Shown: positions 1 to 12,600 of the stretch, in pieces
Position numbering within the stretch: the first letter of the stretch is position 1
Layout: each line of letters begins with the position of its first letter
NCBI GenBank assembly: GCA_004794785.1
Contig: SJOL01005976.1
Location: 551,972-615,971, forward strand
DNA: 64,000 nucleotides
Source: Opisthorchis felineus
Taxonomy: Eukaryota > Platyhelminthes > Trematoda > Opisthorchiida > Opisthorchiidae
Reading direction: 5' to 3'
The notes under the pieces: model-generated
The model's input: only the letters and a program-made list of their open reading frames with translations
Told to the model about the DNA's origin: nothing
Databases searched by the model: none
Made by a program: the position numbers and the translations under genes

Positions 1-33
1 ATACTATACAATCAAATTAAAAAGCAGGCCCTC

Positions 34-846
34 TCAAATAGGAGTGACGGCGGTTTCACCTGAAGGAGTTGGAAAATCACCTGAATTAGTAGGCGCCGAT
101 GGATTTGAGGAACATAGAATAAGCAGGCGACAGTATTGTCCCAAGAGAGGACTGTCCGTCTGGCCAGTTTCTACAGGAAAGCGACTGTCCTGTGGGCGGT
201 TATGTGCGGCGCTCTTGAATGCAGCTGAAGGTAGTTCTGTTTCGGTCGGACACTGAGTGGGAGTAAACGATTTAGACGGTTCTTGAAGAGAATTCTGAGG
301 AGTATTGCCACCTCCACTTCCACCGTCTGAAACAAACTGAGTTGACGTGGACATCATAATGTTAGTAGGGTCGGCTTTTTCAGTATACAAACTAGACGGC
401 CGTACCGGAAATCGTGGTCTGTTTTTTCTTGTTTGTGTTTTTATCGCATTTTGCTCACAACTGGGCTCAGCTGTGAAAGAGAAACGGTCGGCTGGGTCGC
501 GTTGTTCAAACATAGATTGCGACATAAGGTTGGGAGATCTCGAGGTTTTAGCCTGGGTGGTTGGTATAAAATATTGTGGTAATGACGTGGGTAAGGAACT
601 ATTGGACAAAACCGTACTTGGTGAAGCCCTGGAAAGGATGAGACTGTCACGCTGACGTAGACGATCCGCAAGATTATTGGGTAAGTTTGATGGCTTGTAG
701 GGTAATAGCCGAAGCCACCACATTGTCTCCTTGTTACAAACGGCCTGCTCAACTTCAATGTCTACCAACTTGTCAATCAGATCAACAGTTCCTGTTACAA
801 CTGAACAGCTTCTTGGAGGGGGTTCCGATTCAGCAAAAGAGGAACG
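34..846 (-). CDS. Probable terminal coding exon, Ser/Pro/Thr-rich protein of unknown function
   Basis: Seen: an open minus-strand frame of 270 codons ending in TGA at 34-36. It extends upstream of any ATG to position 846, immediately after a very good splice acceptor (pyrimidine-rich tract ending CTATAG). The first in-frame stop upstream is the TAG inside that acceptor, which fits an exon boundary. The product opens with a Pro/Ser stretch, then a short acidic, helix-like segment (about residues 17-30, LIDKLVDIEVEQ), then a long region rich in Ser, Thr, Pro, Asn and Gln with a glycine run (GGSGGG). No domain is recognised and no membrane segment is evident. It starts in phase 0, which matches the phase-0 donor of the block at 3772-4255. 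Inference: last exon of a minus-strand gene whose other exons lie to the right. Alternative: a chance open frame, unlikely at this length in AT-leaning DNA. No polyadenylation signal was identified in the 33 bases below the stop. Confidence 0.6.
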   Translation of the reverse strand, partial: RSSFAESEPPPRSCSVVTGTVDLIDKLVDIEVEQAVCNKETMWWLRLLPYKPSNLPNNLADRLRQRDSLILSRASPSTVLSNSSLPTSLPQYFIPTTQAKTSRSPNLMSQSMFEQRDPADRFSFTAEPSCEQNAIKTQTRKNRPRFPVRPSSLYTEKADPTNIMMSTSTQFVSDGGSGGGNTPQNSLQEPSKSFTPTQCPTETELPSAAFKSAAHNRPQDSRFPVETGQTDSPLLGQYCRLLILCSSNPSAPTNSGDFPTPSGETAVTPI

Positions 847-1540
847 CTATAGAAACAAGTAAAGAGGCATGCGACATCAGTATCATGGAAATATTCAACA
901 AAAAGTTCAGCAGGGGGTACGACCAAGACTATACCACAGTTGTGTAAGGAGTGAGCGGCTATAGCGTAGGAAACCACCCTAATGAAAGACGGCCACATCG
1001 GTGATAAACATACTTACAATGAGACATTAAGTTGTTTGACTGGTAACTACTAGCAGGGCTTCCTCAAATTCGGGAAGTGAAGTAATTTCCTGGCTCGAAA
1101 TTCTTCCCACGACATCGGCAAGAACAAAAACCATTAAATTTACTATTTTGGTGGACCATACCTTGCTACATTTGGGAATGTATGTCACCCATCGTGATGT
1201 AATGAAGTGACAAAATCTGAAGCGTCCAACTGAACTGGAGCAGGTTCATTCATCTTCGAGGCCACCAGCACCACGAGCCGAATTTCCTCTCAGCACCAAC
1301 CTTTTTTCCATCACACAACGGTCATCGAACCACTCCCTTCATTTTAAACGAAGTACAACGCATACATCTTAACGTTGACGTTCCGAGCCATGGAGCTGTG
1401 ACTGATTTGTTGCCTAGTGTACTGAAGCGTCATCATTCGTCCGAGTGCATCCGCATAGAAAAAGTGATGGAACTTCAAGGAGACTCGATGAAGTTGGGGG
1501 TTAATCACGTGGTGTTTATCTGCTCACTGGGCTTGACAAT

Positions 1541-1633
1541 TGACTTGCAGACGTTTTGTCACCATTCAAGGAGATATTACCAACAGAGCGTTGACGATGT
1601 CTCCTCTAATGGTGAATAAACGTCTGCAAGTCA
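1541..1633. repeat. Imperfect inverted repeat with ~40 bp arms (foldback)
   Basis: The left arm 1541-1580 and the reverse complement of the right arm 1594-1633 agree at about 32 of 40 positions. Both begin TGACTTGCAGACGTTT and both contain TCACCATT and AGGAGA. The spacer is 13 bases. The right arm continues as a longer repeat to about 1690, which recurs at 20126-20225. The left arm therefore looks like an inverted partial copy of the same repeat joined head to head. Confidence 0.75.
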
Positions 1634-1690
1634 GTTGCCAAGCTCAGCGAACAGATCAACAGCCACCTGGTCAACTCCCAACGAATTAAT
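1585..1690 (-). repeat. Dispersed repeat, copy 1 (second copy at 20126-20225)
   Basis: Read on the minus strand, this segment matches 20126-20225 on the plus strand over about 95 bases. Shared blocks include CTGTTGATCTGTTCG, GAGCTTGGCAA, CTTGCA followed by ACGTTT, and GAGGAGACATC. The family is not identified. No coding capacity is claimed. Confidence 0.7.
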
Positions 1691-3771
1691 ACTAGCTACC
1701 AATGCTCCAACACATCACCAGCTCGATAAAGTATCTCATAGTCAATAGCATGCTGATTTTCTTCCGCACAATGTGCAGCACATTGGCCATCTCGATATCC
1801 CGCTGCAAAGATACTCAACATGGTCTCTTTCTTTCTAATGTAACCAATATGGTAAGCCCCAAACAGGATGAAATTGGTAGTGGGCTGTCTGCAACCCCCA
1901 GACTAGTCATTCTTATTGCAAGGATTATCGTTCAAACAGTAACACCCAGACGTTTGCAGAGAAAAGCAATCACTTTCACGGGTTAAGAGAGCGTAGCCGT
2001 GGATAAAATGAATAAATAGGGGCGATCGGTCCTTAAATTTAGGATTTGCCAGACACATTTATCACTCCAGATGACGACAGCCTAATTTTAGCAGCGGGAA
2101 GCCGTCGCATTCCAATGAGAATAGTGTCAATTAGCAATGGGGATTGATGAATGATTGGGTAGCATCGAAAGCTTCCGCTCGTCCTTTTCACAAATCGGAC
2201 ACGTCGCTGGCTCAAAAACCAGCTAGCTTTCTACCGCAACTTGCATTTGATAGGCGCGTCCCAACGGTTTCATAGACCTTAGTTTGGAAAGTCGCCCTAG
2301 TCTTTCCTATTCAATATGTAATATCTTTCGCTACTCCAAGGGAACTTACGCAGCTACCCAGGTAGACGCATCTGTGTACCATGACGCTCGGCTTGTCCAC
2401 AAATATGTTGTCTCAGTCTGGCTTATGCCAAGGTGTACAGCAAAGTAGGTAGGCTATTTGAATCGATCGGGAATTCTGAAGTATCAGAGTCCAGCGTAAT
2501 GGATACCCCAGAGTGAGAGTGAGCTGGAGTATTTCGGATAAGGAGTTACCCGAGTTAATCAAAAAAGACTAGAGTAGCACAACACTGAGGAATTTCAAGA
2601 CAGAAGGTGATGCAGGACAGCTTAGCCTGACAACACCGGATGTGGAGAACGACAGTAATTATGTGCTGTAAACGCGTTTTAGCGCCAGGCAGTAAGCGTA
2701 ACGTGGTTTCGGGACAGACAGGAATTTAGAATATACACTTTTGACCGGTGGACAGTTATAGCTTATGGTAACTGACGGACTCAGGAGCAGCTTCAGAAAA
2801 ATGGCCATCGTTGATCGTCCGAAGCCACGGCGATGTTCAGCCATCTGCTCTAAGGTAAAGATGTGGTGAATGCATTTTTCCAAGGATCTAGGTGTTCCGA
2901 TGCCGGGTTAATCTAAGCAAAGTAATGTAACAAAGTGTTTGGGGCCAGTACTCGCGAGGATACTTCCTCTTTTCAAAATTCTCAACTGTCTTTGACGAAA
3001 GAGCAGCAAGATGAAGTGTACTTTGAAGATAAGGATTATGCGTTAACATGTCGCTGCCTATCATCAATCCAAAGCGTAATGCCTCAGGCTTGTGCGACAA
3101 TAGAAAACAACCACGACAAAGTGGACGAACATTTGCTATGTAAAATCTTCACATCATACATGCCACAATCTGCGAAAGTCTGCGACAAAATCCTTCGAAC
3201 AAGTAGTTTAGGTCTTCATGAGTATAGTCCCAGCAACCGCTAGCATCTTGGAATTCAAATTCCGTTGTGTAAGTTGACAAATGCTTCTTGTTTAGATGGA
3301 GGATAAACCTGGAATAGGGTTGATTTTTTTTCTAGTGGCGCCTCTATCACCGGTCCACTTTCAGGAAACAAACGATGGTAGCATGATGAAGGCAACCACC
3401 TAGCATATCATGACACATACCATTCCTTTGCCATGACAATGCGGATAATTCGAATTCAGTGTTTTCGATAAATACGACGTTGCATTGCTTGATTCCATTC
3501 CAGTCAGCTGTTCATTTCAGGCTTGTGCTGATTAACACTGTAGAAGCGGTCCATGAAACCTAGCTAAGTTACACGCGTTATCGGGACGGAATTTAAATTA
3601 CAGGAAAAATTGAGGCACATCAGAGAAACCGCCGACAGCCATCCGCAACCTCTATTCTAGTGCAGGAAACAGATAACTGAAGTAGGGTGACTCAGACTTA
3701 GGTTGAGAGTGCATGGAAGAACAGAAGACTGCCAACACACAGTACCCTGCAACCGGGCGCAGAAGCCTTAC

Positions 3772-4255
3772 CTTACAGCCGAAATCCATGGATACGGCAT
3801 TGGGTTCGGAATGGATTCCGTTGGAATCCGAAAAACTTGCCTCTCGTGACTGCGTACCCCGAACCAATGAGGTTGTTCTTAAAGGTGGTCGGGGTGGTCG
3901 AAGTACGGGTGCTGCAACTGGTAGACAGCAACGTTCTGACAGAGCTTGAGCGTCAGCCAATGTGTGCGAGTACACATTGGTTACCGCCATGGAACGGTCC
4001 ACTGTAGGGGCTTGGTGAAATTTGTTTAGGCTCGGAAGGGTCACCTTTGGTTGACTCCGAAGCTTGGGCCCAACAGCGAAATTCATTGGAGGTGGTAAAC
4101 CAACATTACCAAGCGGAGCAGTGGAATGTAAGTGTGACGGAGAGGAAGATTTGGTGTCGGAAACAATCTCCTCAGGAATCCTCGCGGAAATTAGTTCTGT
4201 TGCCCCGACAGATGACCAAGAATTGCGGATGCCAGAGAGCAGGATGTGTTTTTGC
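3772..4255 (-). CDS. Probable internal coding exon, Ser/Pro-rich protein
   Basis: Seen: an open minus-strand frame through the whole block. The acceptor is a pyrimidine-containing tract ending AAAACCTAG, with the exon starting at 4255. The donor is AAG followed by GTAAGG, with the exon ending at 3772; this is close to the consensus. The 484 bp leave one base plus 161 codons, so it enters in phase 2 and leaves in phase 0. The frame stays open past the donor to a TAG at 3652, but the donor is strong. The product is hydrophilic with Ser, Pro and Thr clusters, a proline/arginine patch (LRPPRPPLR) and no recognised domain. Its phase-0 exit matches the phase-0 start of the block at 34-846, so the two read as consecutive exons. 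Alternative: a terminal exon running to 3652. The plus strand also has overlapping open frames, which I treat as antisense shadows. Confidence 0.6.
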
Positions 4256-7200
4256 CTAGGTTTTGAATGGAACCAGGGGAAACTTAGTTCACTAATGTTT
4301 GATCCCGATTTTCTTTTATTTAAGTGGTCAGTTTACACAAGTCAAATTGGCAGGTGATGATGTCCAGAATATAGGGAATTAAAAAGTCAGAGAACAGGGA
4401 TGGGATAATGATGTTACAGAGGAAATCAACAACAAAAGTGGTGGGTCCAAGAACCAGAACGGATCAGACTTTAGGCGATGGATATTGATTTATTTTTTCT
4501 CTTCCTGAAATTGAGAAATAGGGTTCACCATAATTACGAGCACTTACAACTCTCGTACATTAATGCGTAGAGCACACGTGAGTGGCATTCATTTCGTAGG
4601 TGTTTCACTGACAATTGGATTGCCCATCTATCTCCATCCGAAGAAAATTTCGAGGACCCATCCTATGATTACTAAAGAAAGGAGAATGTCAGGGCAAAAC
4701 TACAAGCAACCCACAAAAGCGTCGTCTATATATCCCTCTAATGTGGAGATGGCTTTAATAATGAATCAATAGAGACACCTTATGAGAATATCAATATTTA
4801 GTTAATGAATTATTGGTCTCGTCCGTACTATTTGATACCTTGGACGAAGGCTAGCAAACGCTTGAAAATCAAGCGCGTGAGTATTGTTTGATCCGAGTAG
4901 CACTGGTGCCAATGACCAACTTTTTGATAGATCCAATTTAACATCCTGGTAGAGGACGGGCGGAACCATTGAAGTATCGTGTACATGGTGTCTCCAGTGC
5001 CACAGGATCCCCAATGACAAAGGGAGTTGGGTCGACAAAATCACAAAGGAAACTGTTCTCGCAGGGTTGTTACAGTAACAGCTGATGACGGAATTGTTGT
5101 TAGTTCAAGCAAGTATACGACCACCTATCCAACCGCTGGTTCCTGGTGGTGCGAAATCCACTGAGTATACCGCCAACGACATTTCTGAGTTCCTGTAGGA
5201 TCGCCAATCAAAAGCCATTTTTGAATCGTGGTACAAGCAGTATGTGAATCCCATTGATATCAGTCTAGCTCATCAAGATAATGCTTCAGAGGCTCAGCTA
5301 TTTTCCCAAAAACTTGTTCTACCAGAGCAAGAGTGCCACAGAAAGTATCCCGGCGAGAAATTCAGGTGATCTCAACTCCACTGAAAAGGCTTGCACCTGC
5401 AAGTAGATTTTTGAGGAGATAGCCGTACTTTACGGCCCTCATTTTCAATGTCTCCAGTCATCCAAATATGAGTTTGGCGAAGTCGTCACGTACGCTGGCA
5501 TTGTTAAATAGCAATACAAATGCTTGCAGTTGAGATCGTCCAGAGAAAACAAATTCAAGTGACTCGTACTTTAACTGCAATATCTGTTCTTCCAAACATG
5601 TTCATATATGTACCTGACGTCTAACGTAAGCGCATCAAGACTCCAAAGTTTGACCCCTGGATGTCAATAGCTTGTTCGCGATGGCTTAGCAGCCCACGTA
5701 AAACCATAGCCTTTTCCATGCCATCGTGTACGGATTGAAGGAGTAGTGCTAACTCAACTGAACTAGTTGAAACCCCCACTATCGCCTCACTGACACTTTC
5801 ATCGGGACTGCTCTTCAGGGAGAAGAGATGTAGGAGATGCAGGGAAGTGTAGCCCATAGAAACCTCCTACCGATCTAAACAATTTGATGCGTACAAGGTT
5901 GATTCAAATTTCAAGCTGAAGTAGAAATAACGATCAAAGTTCCAGTCCGTTGGCAGATCGTTAAGTTTATTGACCATTTGCAAGGTCAACGCTGCCACAT
6001 AAAAAAAACCTCATCTGGTTGCAAAGTATGGTTATCTGGTTCGCACACGCTGAGTCACCGAATCGGATATCACCATTATCCTGAAAATTTCTTGAGCGCG
6101 AGTTGTTTTATGAGAAGTCTCGACAAACCATTGGAATTATTATGGAGTGTCACGGTCGTGTGTTAGTCTGTCATGTGTCGGTCAGTGGTATACAGGTGAC
6201 AAGTTTTGCCGCTGTCCTAATGTTAACAGATTGTGCCTATCTATTTGCCTTTGAAGCAACCTAGGGGTGAAATAGGTTCTTGCCTGATGACTTTCTTCTC
6301 GCTTGAAGAAAGTCCGTTACCTCGTCTTGATCCTTTAACTCGGGCGGCAGTATGGATTCCACGAAGCAACTATTCGTGATCCATTCTAACTGTCTAACCC
6401 CTTACCGAGGGTGGCGACATCTAAGAATAATGTTCCCATTGTAGAGGATGTATCAAAGATGTACACCCTTATTGACAGGCTGTACGCTCTTACAATGGTT
6501 CTATTCAGAAATGTCATCTAAAATTATGGACAACTGGCAACTTGAATGAAACGGGGAGCTTTCATAGACTGCTAAGAAGCTATCCATGCTCATGCCTGCT
6601 CATGAACCAATACTTGGGTTTGTGTGAGAAAAAAAGGATGGACGGACAATTTTCAAGAAACTCCGTCTCACGTCTTTACAATTCTAAAGGCCACAACACG
6701 AATTAAACAGAGCAGAATTCAAATCCAGAAACCAGAAACCAACCGAAATGGCTATCGATTATTAAACATTTAGGTTCAGGTCACCGATGGGATGACCTTG
6801 GGAAATTTCTGTTCACATCAATCGCATGGATGTTGAAATGGCAACGGGGACACGTGTATTAATACTTGGAAAACCCGAAAAAGTAACGCCTCAGTCACAC
6901 TAAAGTAGTTTTGATAACAATCCAGATATTTCCAGAACCACTAAAGCAATAGGGCAAACTGTAAGTGCCCATTACCCTATACCGATCGCTACTTGAATTC
7001 CGCAACCAGTAACTACTCCCGAACCTGTGTACCATCGGCGACACATCAATTTTTTCAGTATATTTTGACCACCGAGATAGACGTATTTATTTATGCACGG
7101 TGTATAAATTTCAGTACGATTCCCACGTATATTTTAGAAAGAAAACAAATATCGTGGCTGAAAATAGAGGAAAACTGGCTCAGTTCGAGTCATCCATCTA

Positions 7201-9401
7201 GTATAAACACATTAAAATGTTAAAAAATGTAGGCCGTCCCTTCAACAGACATGACTGAATCATATACAATCCTGATACGTGTAAGAAGGCATTTAACCTC
7301 GAAAAGGCTCACTTACATTTCAATCCCTTGCTACTCTTTCCCAATATACATACTTATTATTGTTCTAAGCAAGTACCCAAAAAATAACCGCGTTTTCTTG
7401 GATGAAACTACTGATAAGGTTACTGAAAACTCTTCGACAGCCCGGAAATTTCCAAGCATTATAAAGAACCTAAAAGAAGTGGGTCAAAGTCAAACAAGCC
7501 AATTGTTCGGAGGTGAATTCTGTCACTACTTTCATGAAGTCAGTCTGCATTTTTCACTCAGTAACTGTTCACTTGATAAGGTTACCGATCAACTTCATGT
7601 GGCATCTATATCTCACGAAAGAAATACTACCAAACATGAGAACGTGTGCTGCGACCGGGACACTGGATGGAATATGTATGCATAAATTTTATTTAACCTG
7701 ACAAGTATTCCTGGGTGGGCAATAGTAAATATCAGTCAATTCCACACTCTACGTGGATGCACAAGTGCAGTTTTTGATCTACGATGGCGTTAGTCCAGAG
7801 AATGTAACAACCATGAATTCCCAGACGTTGCCATGACAACTAATCAACAAGAATAAACACTCCTGCTTGTCATGACATAAGAAGAGAAAACGAAAAGGGG
7901 GATAATCACTGGACACGCATCACCGCTTCAAGCCGCTAGTTCTGACAGAAGCGCGGTGAACGCTTTTGATCCGCTCAGATCAAAACTGACTGACAGATTC
8001 AATAACAGGGCCGAGTGGAAAAGAACAGCGTTGATATTCTAACATCTTATTAGTTGATGGGACAGTAGACTTCTGGTAAGCAGTAACAGCACTCTCTCTC
8101 AGAATAAGCAGAGAACAGGTGATTGGAGCTAAACAAAAAAAATCCACCGGTTGTTTCCCAACCTATTCCGGAAACAATGACTTCTCAATCGGTTCCAAGC
8201 GTTTTACAACTGATTAAACAAAACACTGTTCACGACACATAAAACAGCATAAAGTGGACGTAGGGCTAGTAGCAAAGTCCAAGAACAAAAGTTCGTTTAC
8301 AAGTAAAGTCGCGTGTATCGCATTCTGATAAACGAACAGGCAACATTCAATTTGCAACGTACTGCTTAAGTGTGGACGTGGGTGCATGGATAAGTGGCCT
8401 TTAACTGAAGTGACCCTTCAAATAGTGTTTATCAGATTCAGGGGTGTGCAAGAGAGTGCTGGGACCTTCAACAGGTGTCAATATATACATATGTATCGTT
8501 AAAGTTGGGAGAAGTTCTAAAGTATTGTTATCTCTCCGTTCCTCATGCACAGCCGATGGACAGTGGCGTTCATGCGCAATTGTAGCCATTCAATACTGCA
8601 AACGGAACTTCTGCGTCCAGAAGGAAATCGTTCCAATTTGGCCTTACTTTGGTCTTTGTTTTTGTCACATTTATCTTCTCTGCCACTCATTTTGGAACAT
8701 TTTCATACCTTAAGCTCAACTTTACTACCTTTCCAGATAAGCTAACACCGTAACATAATATCGAATTTTCACGGGGTGATTACCCTGTCCACTCCGTATT
8801 TAATCTTCAGAGTGAAACTTGACCGGTACATTCATCGACTTTCATCCAACTCATTCAGTCATCAATTCGTCAAATTTCAGATCGCCTGATCTTTGAGTCG
8901 TTAACCGGACGCTTGTGAGATTTGAATTTATTCATTCTCCAGTTAGCCACTCACACCACAATGACAAACGGTAACATGGCAAATGAAGTCAGACCGAGCA
9001 CGTGCCGCATGCACGTATGTTATCAAAAGAGGCGCGTGGTGTTGAAATGAATACGGGCTATTCTTTGGAACGAGTAGAGCTGTAACCCTGAAAAAACTGC
9101 GTCGTCATAGAGCAAAAGAACAATCCATAAGGCTGGATGTCATAAAACTGAAACACAATAAGTGTGACAGAGCTTCAGGAGGCACCAACGAAGGGATTCT
9201 GGAACCCGTGCGTGGATAGCAGTCAAAAAACAATCAAGTGAAATGAAAATACGCATTCGTAAACCTGCACTGAGGACAATTGGAATGAAAAAGTCAGCGC
9301 AAAAGGATCGGCTTTGATGAAAACGGTACCGTGTTATTGTCCCTGATTGAAACAATAATGCAGCTCTCAGTAGAGTACTGAATAACTCATTAAGCTTTAC
9401 G
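4256..9401. other. Probable intronic/intergenic DNA with one weak exon candidate
   Basis: Largely AT-leaning sequence with short, low-quality open frames on both strands. The only block picked out is 5621-5839 on the minus strand. The 144-codon plus-strand frame at 7251-7685 has no acceptor or donor worth calling and a composition typical of random AT-rich translation. No repeat family was recognised. Confidence 0.3.
5621..5839 (-). CDS. Weak exon candidate, function unknown
   Basis: A minus-strand frame ending at TAG 5621-5623 follows a very long pyrimidine tract that ends in several alternative AGs (about 5810-5818), a convincing acceptor shape. The encoded stretch is balanced in composition (SSPDESVSEAIVGV, then a leucine-rich segment), unlike the AT-rich noise around it. 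A GTACAT donor lies just beyond the stop, so the reading frame does not reach it. Its phase does not fit the exon at 14002-14217. It could be a 3' terminal exon, a decayed exon or chance. Confidence 0.25.
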   Translation of the reverse strand, partial: HLLHLFSLKSSPDESVSEAIVGVSTSSVELALLLQSVHDGMEKAMVLRGLLSHREQAIDIQGSNFGVLMRLR

Positions 9402-9666
9402 GTGGAAGACGAATTCCGAATATCAAAAGGCAATCCTACAGAACGTCTGCGTAAGCTGCAGAATGAAGGGCGGATGAAACGCCGTGAAGCAACCCAGTGG
9501 TACGCAGATCCACAGAGTTTTTCGAGCACTGAAAGAAGTTTCTGGGCCCAAAACTCAAGACATTCGGACCGGTCAAGAGCTTACAAAAACGAAATATGTC
9601 AGCTGTGTTCTTAACCATTGCTCAAACGGCCGGCGGAAATCGAAAAGGATCAAATCAACCAAATAA
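9402..9666 (+). pseudogene. RTE-type retrotransposon fragment (linker between endonuclease and reverse transcriptase)
   Basis: Two overlapping plus-strand frames together read like the region before the reverse transcriptase in RTE/BovB-like LINEs. The first frame gives a basic helical stretch ending EATQWYADPQS. A frameshift then leads to IHRVFRALKEVSGP, which resembles the family's 'F(F/Y)xALKxVxGP' segment. Known of the family: this segment follows the apurinic-type endonuclease and precedes the polymerase. The rest of the element is not recognisable on either side, so this is a truncated, frameshifted relic. The assignment rests on remembered motif patterns and needs a profile search. Confidence 0.5.
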
Positions 9667-12600
9667 TGTAACATACAGGGAAGAACCACTTACAGGATCC
9701 TGCAAACTTTGGAGACATACAATCAGCAATTTGACCAATGCAAAACGCGAAGCTTCGTGGTAACAACGGATATGCCGAAGAAGTATAACAAAGTTCTCCA
9801 CCTAATCCGTCCAATATTAAAACTTAAGGCTGTTTCACAGGACTACGACGATGAGACAAATACAGCAGAAATGCCACGAAAACGAACAACTGTTCAATGT
9901 CCTATTCGTTGACTAAACAAAGTCCTTGGATTTGGTGAACAGAGAAGCATTGTGGATCGGAAGGTAGGCTAACCAAACAAATTTGTCAACCTTATCAAGT
10001 GTTTTTCACTCTGGGACAAAAACCATTGTTCCAGTCAGCGCAAGCACACCTACGAACTTCAACACTGAGACGGGGACGAAATAATGCCAACCTTATTAAG
10101 CTCATATTTGATTGAATAAGCATGGATATTTCTCGAAATTTGTGAGGCTATTCACTACCGTCTGGATGGTCGTCCTTTCTATTCTATTCAAAACGCTTTC
10201 TAGTCAAACGAAAGTTAGGTGAATCAAAGGTTTCATGTGGTTTGTTTGCTGACGAGTGCGCTCTATTGTAACGTTGGAGGGGAATTGTACCACCTAACGA
10301 AGCCACATAAGTTCGAAGCACCCTGTTTTTGGCGAAATACACTCATTTGCATACCAATTTGATTTTGACAGGAGACTCACCTGCAACCCAGTTAAATCTC
10401 TCGTTTATGATTTTGTTTAATTATAAATACAAATAAAACGCTTGCTTTTATCACCCGTTCCTCGAGGGCGACCGGATTTTTTAGGAATATGGAGATGAAT
10501 GGTAGTATGGCAGCCTGTTGCGCGGATTTCCGCTACCATGTCAGCACCAGTCACTGACTGAACAACCAACACACAATAGAACTCGCGGATGTCAAAGGCT
10601 GGTATCACATTTAGAAGGCTTCAAAAGCGTACTTGAAGCAGCTACTATCCGCAAGTGGATAGGAAAATCGCGGTGTAACGTGCATCATACACTTTAATAC
10701 GGTAGTGAGACACGAATATCATTCCGACGTCATATCCGGATACTCAGCCGATTTTATCTGCAGTGTCTGCAAATAACATTGCGCGTGTGTAGGTCGGACT
10801 GGAACCCGAATAATTAAATGGTTCGGAAGGTAAGATTTATGGAATCGTGAGCACCTTGATTCACGATAAGCTGCACTTCTCAGGGCATGTGGAACGCATA
10901 GATACAGATCGCATTCTCAAACAACTGCCATACTGGAAGTTGAACAACGGTCTGAAAGGCCATGAAAATCCGAATCTGTGATATTGAGAGAGAATTCATG
11001 AGTTCAATAGCCGCTGACTCTGATCTTAGACAATGGGAAAGCGTGTCCCTGGACACAGACAACTGGCGGGAGATCTTATTTGAAAGTATGGCGCGTTTTG
11101 AGACTAAAAGTTCCTCGATACTTCAGCATAAATGATCTATTCGTAAGCTGATCGGGGCGAAAGTAACAACACCAAAACCATAAAAATTATGGAGCTACTC
11201 AACTTGTGGATAGATATTCACGGACGAAATGGAACTTGCAAGATACCAGAGCTCCCAGGCCGTATCGATCGCGAAGGGTCGGCTGGCGAGTTGAGGTAAG
11301 GGTGCTCCAGTTCCTAACAGAAGAAAATATACCCCTGCTGCACGTGAATCGCCCGTTTGGCTGTGGCAACTGGAATGGCCCATCTTGTGGAATCCCCGGC
11401 GGATATGCTCGCACGCGGAATGCGGTATTATACTTAAACCTAAAAGAATTCCCGGATGACACCACTACCCCACTCCATAATGCGGTACCTGTGGTTATCG
11501 TAATGCCACCACATTTACGCCAGCTGAATGGTTGTCAACAAGACTGCGAATCTGTCCGTCGATCTTCTCCTTCTATTTCAGATTCCGATTCACAAGCCCA
11601 CCCACCGTAAGATGAATGATTCCGCGCAAGTCAATATCGGATGCTAACTACCCATAAAAAGCACCCAAAATTGCGCTACCCCTGAAAGTGCTCTTCCTAA
11701 AGGGGAGCGTGCAGCTTGTGCTTCTAAACTAGAAACCATTAAACTGATATGTAAGTACATGCAGCATGAAGTTTTGAAGTTATTGAAAAGTTATTGAAAA
11801 TCACGTTAGATTTTGTCACCGAAGACAGTCAGCGCCAGGAAAACAACCAAATGATCAATCTATCTGTTGAGAAAACTGACAATATTCGCAGTGAAATCTT
11901 AATCATAAGATGGGAGATTCGGAGAAAGAAACAGAAAATACAAAACGCTTTCATCGTACGCTGTCGCTTGATTTGTCATGAACTCCAGGACGCTGTGCTC
12001 ACCGTCATCTCCATGTTTGGCAATAATTTGGTTCCTCTGTGATGTCTACATAGATTGACCGGCCGTTGGGCACACAGACTCATAATAGAATACTTTGGAA
12101 TAATAAAAGCTATCCACAAGTAAAACTGATATTCTCTGGTACTAGATACAAACCTCTCATCTTCTACTCATAGTCTTGTACCTATCTCTGGCAATAAGCA
12201 ATCCTATATGGTGTTGATATTGGCGGTATCTCAAGCCTGCTTAAGAATGAACGCATGTTTAGTACGGTTTATTTCAAGTTTTCAACCACGAAACTTGGAC
12301 GCAACGCACAGCGTTTCATGGAACAAAATAATCTTGAGCGTACTTTGATACATTCCTGTGGGCATATAAGCGCCTACAACATGAGTCACTAGTGACACGA
12401 TGGAAGTCATTCTGATGTGTCCTGGTATCGATTCAGTGGTACCTGCTGCAGTAGTGACATCCAAGTCAACCGTTTCCAAGTGGATACCCATTAAAACTAC
12501 CCCCTGAACAACCGAAATCATACTTTCGAGCCTATGGCGGAAAATTCATGTAGACGCTTGCCAACATGATTAATCAGACTGTGTTCTTCTTGGAATCATC

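Larger units (their letters stand above)
847..3771. other. Probable intron; inverted repeat, no gene seen
   Basis: About 2.9 kb between two candidate exons. Only short, unconvincing open frames are present on either strand. The one clear structure is the inverted repeat at 1541-1633 with flanking repeat sequence to 1690. I see no RNA gene or transposon protein here. Confidence 0.4.

Noticed and set aside
7251..7685. 144-codon plus-strand open frame
   Set aside because: Composition is that of translated AT-rich DNA, with no motif and no convincing splice boundaries; an overlapping frame is also open.
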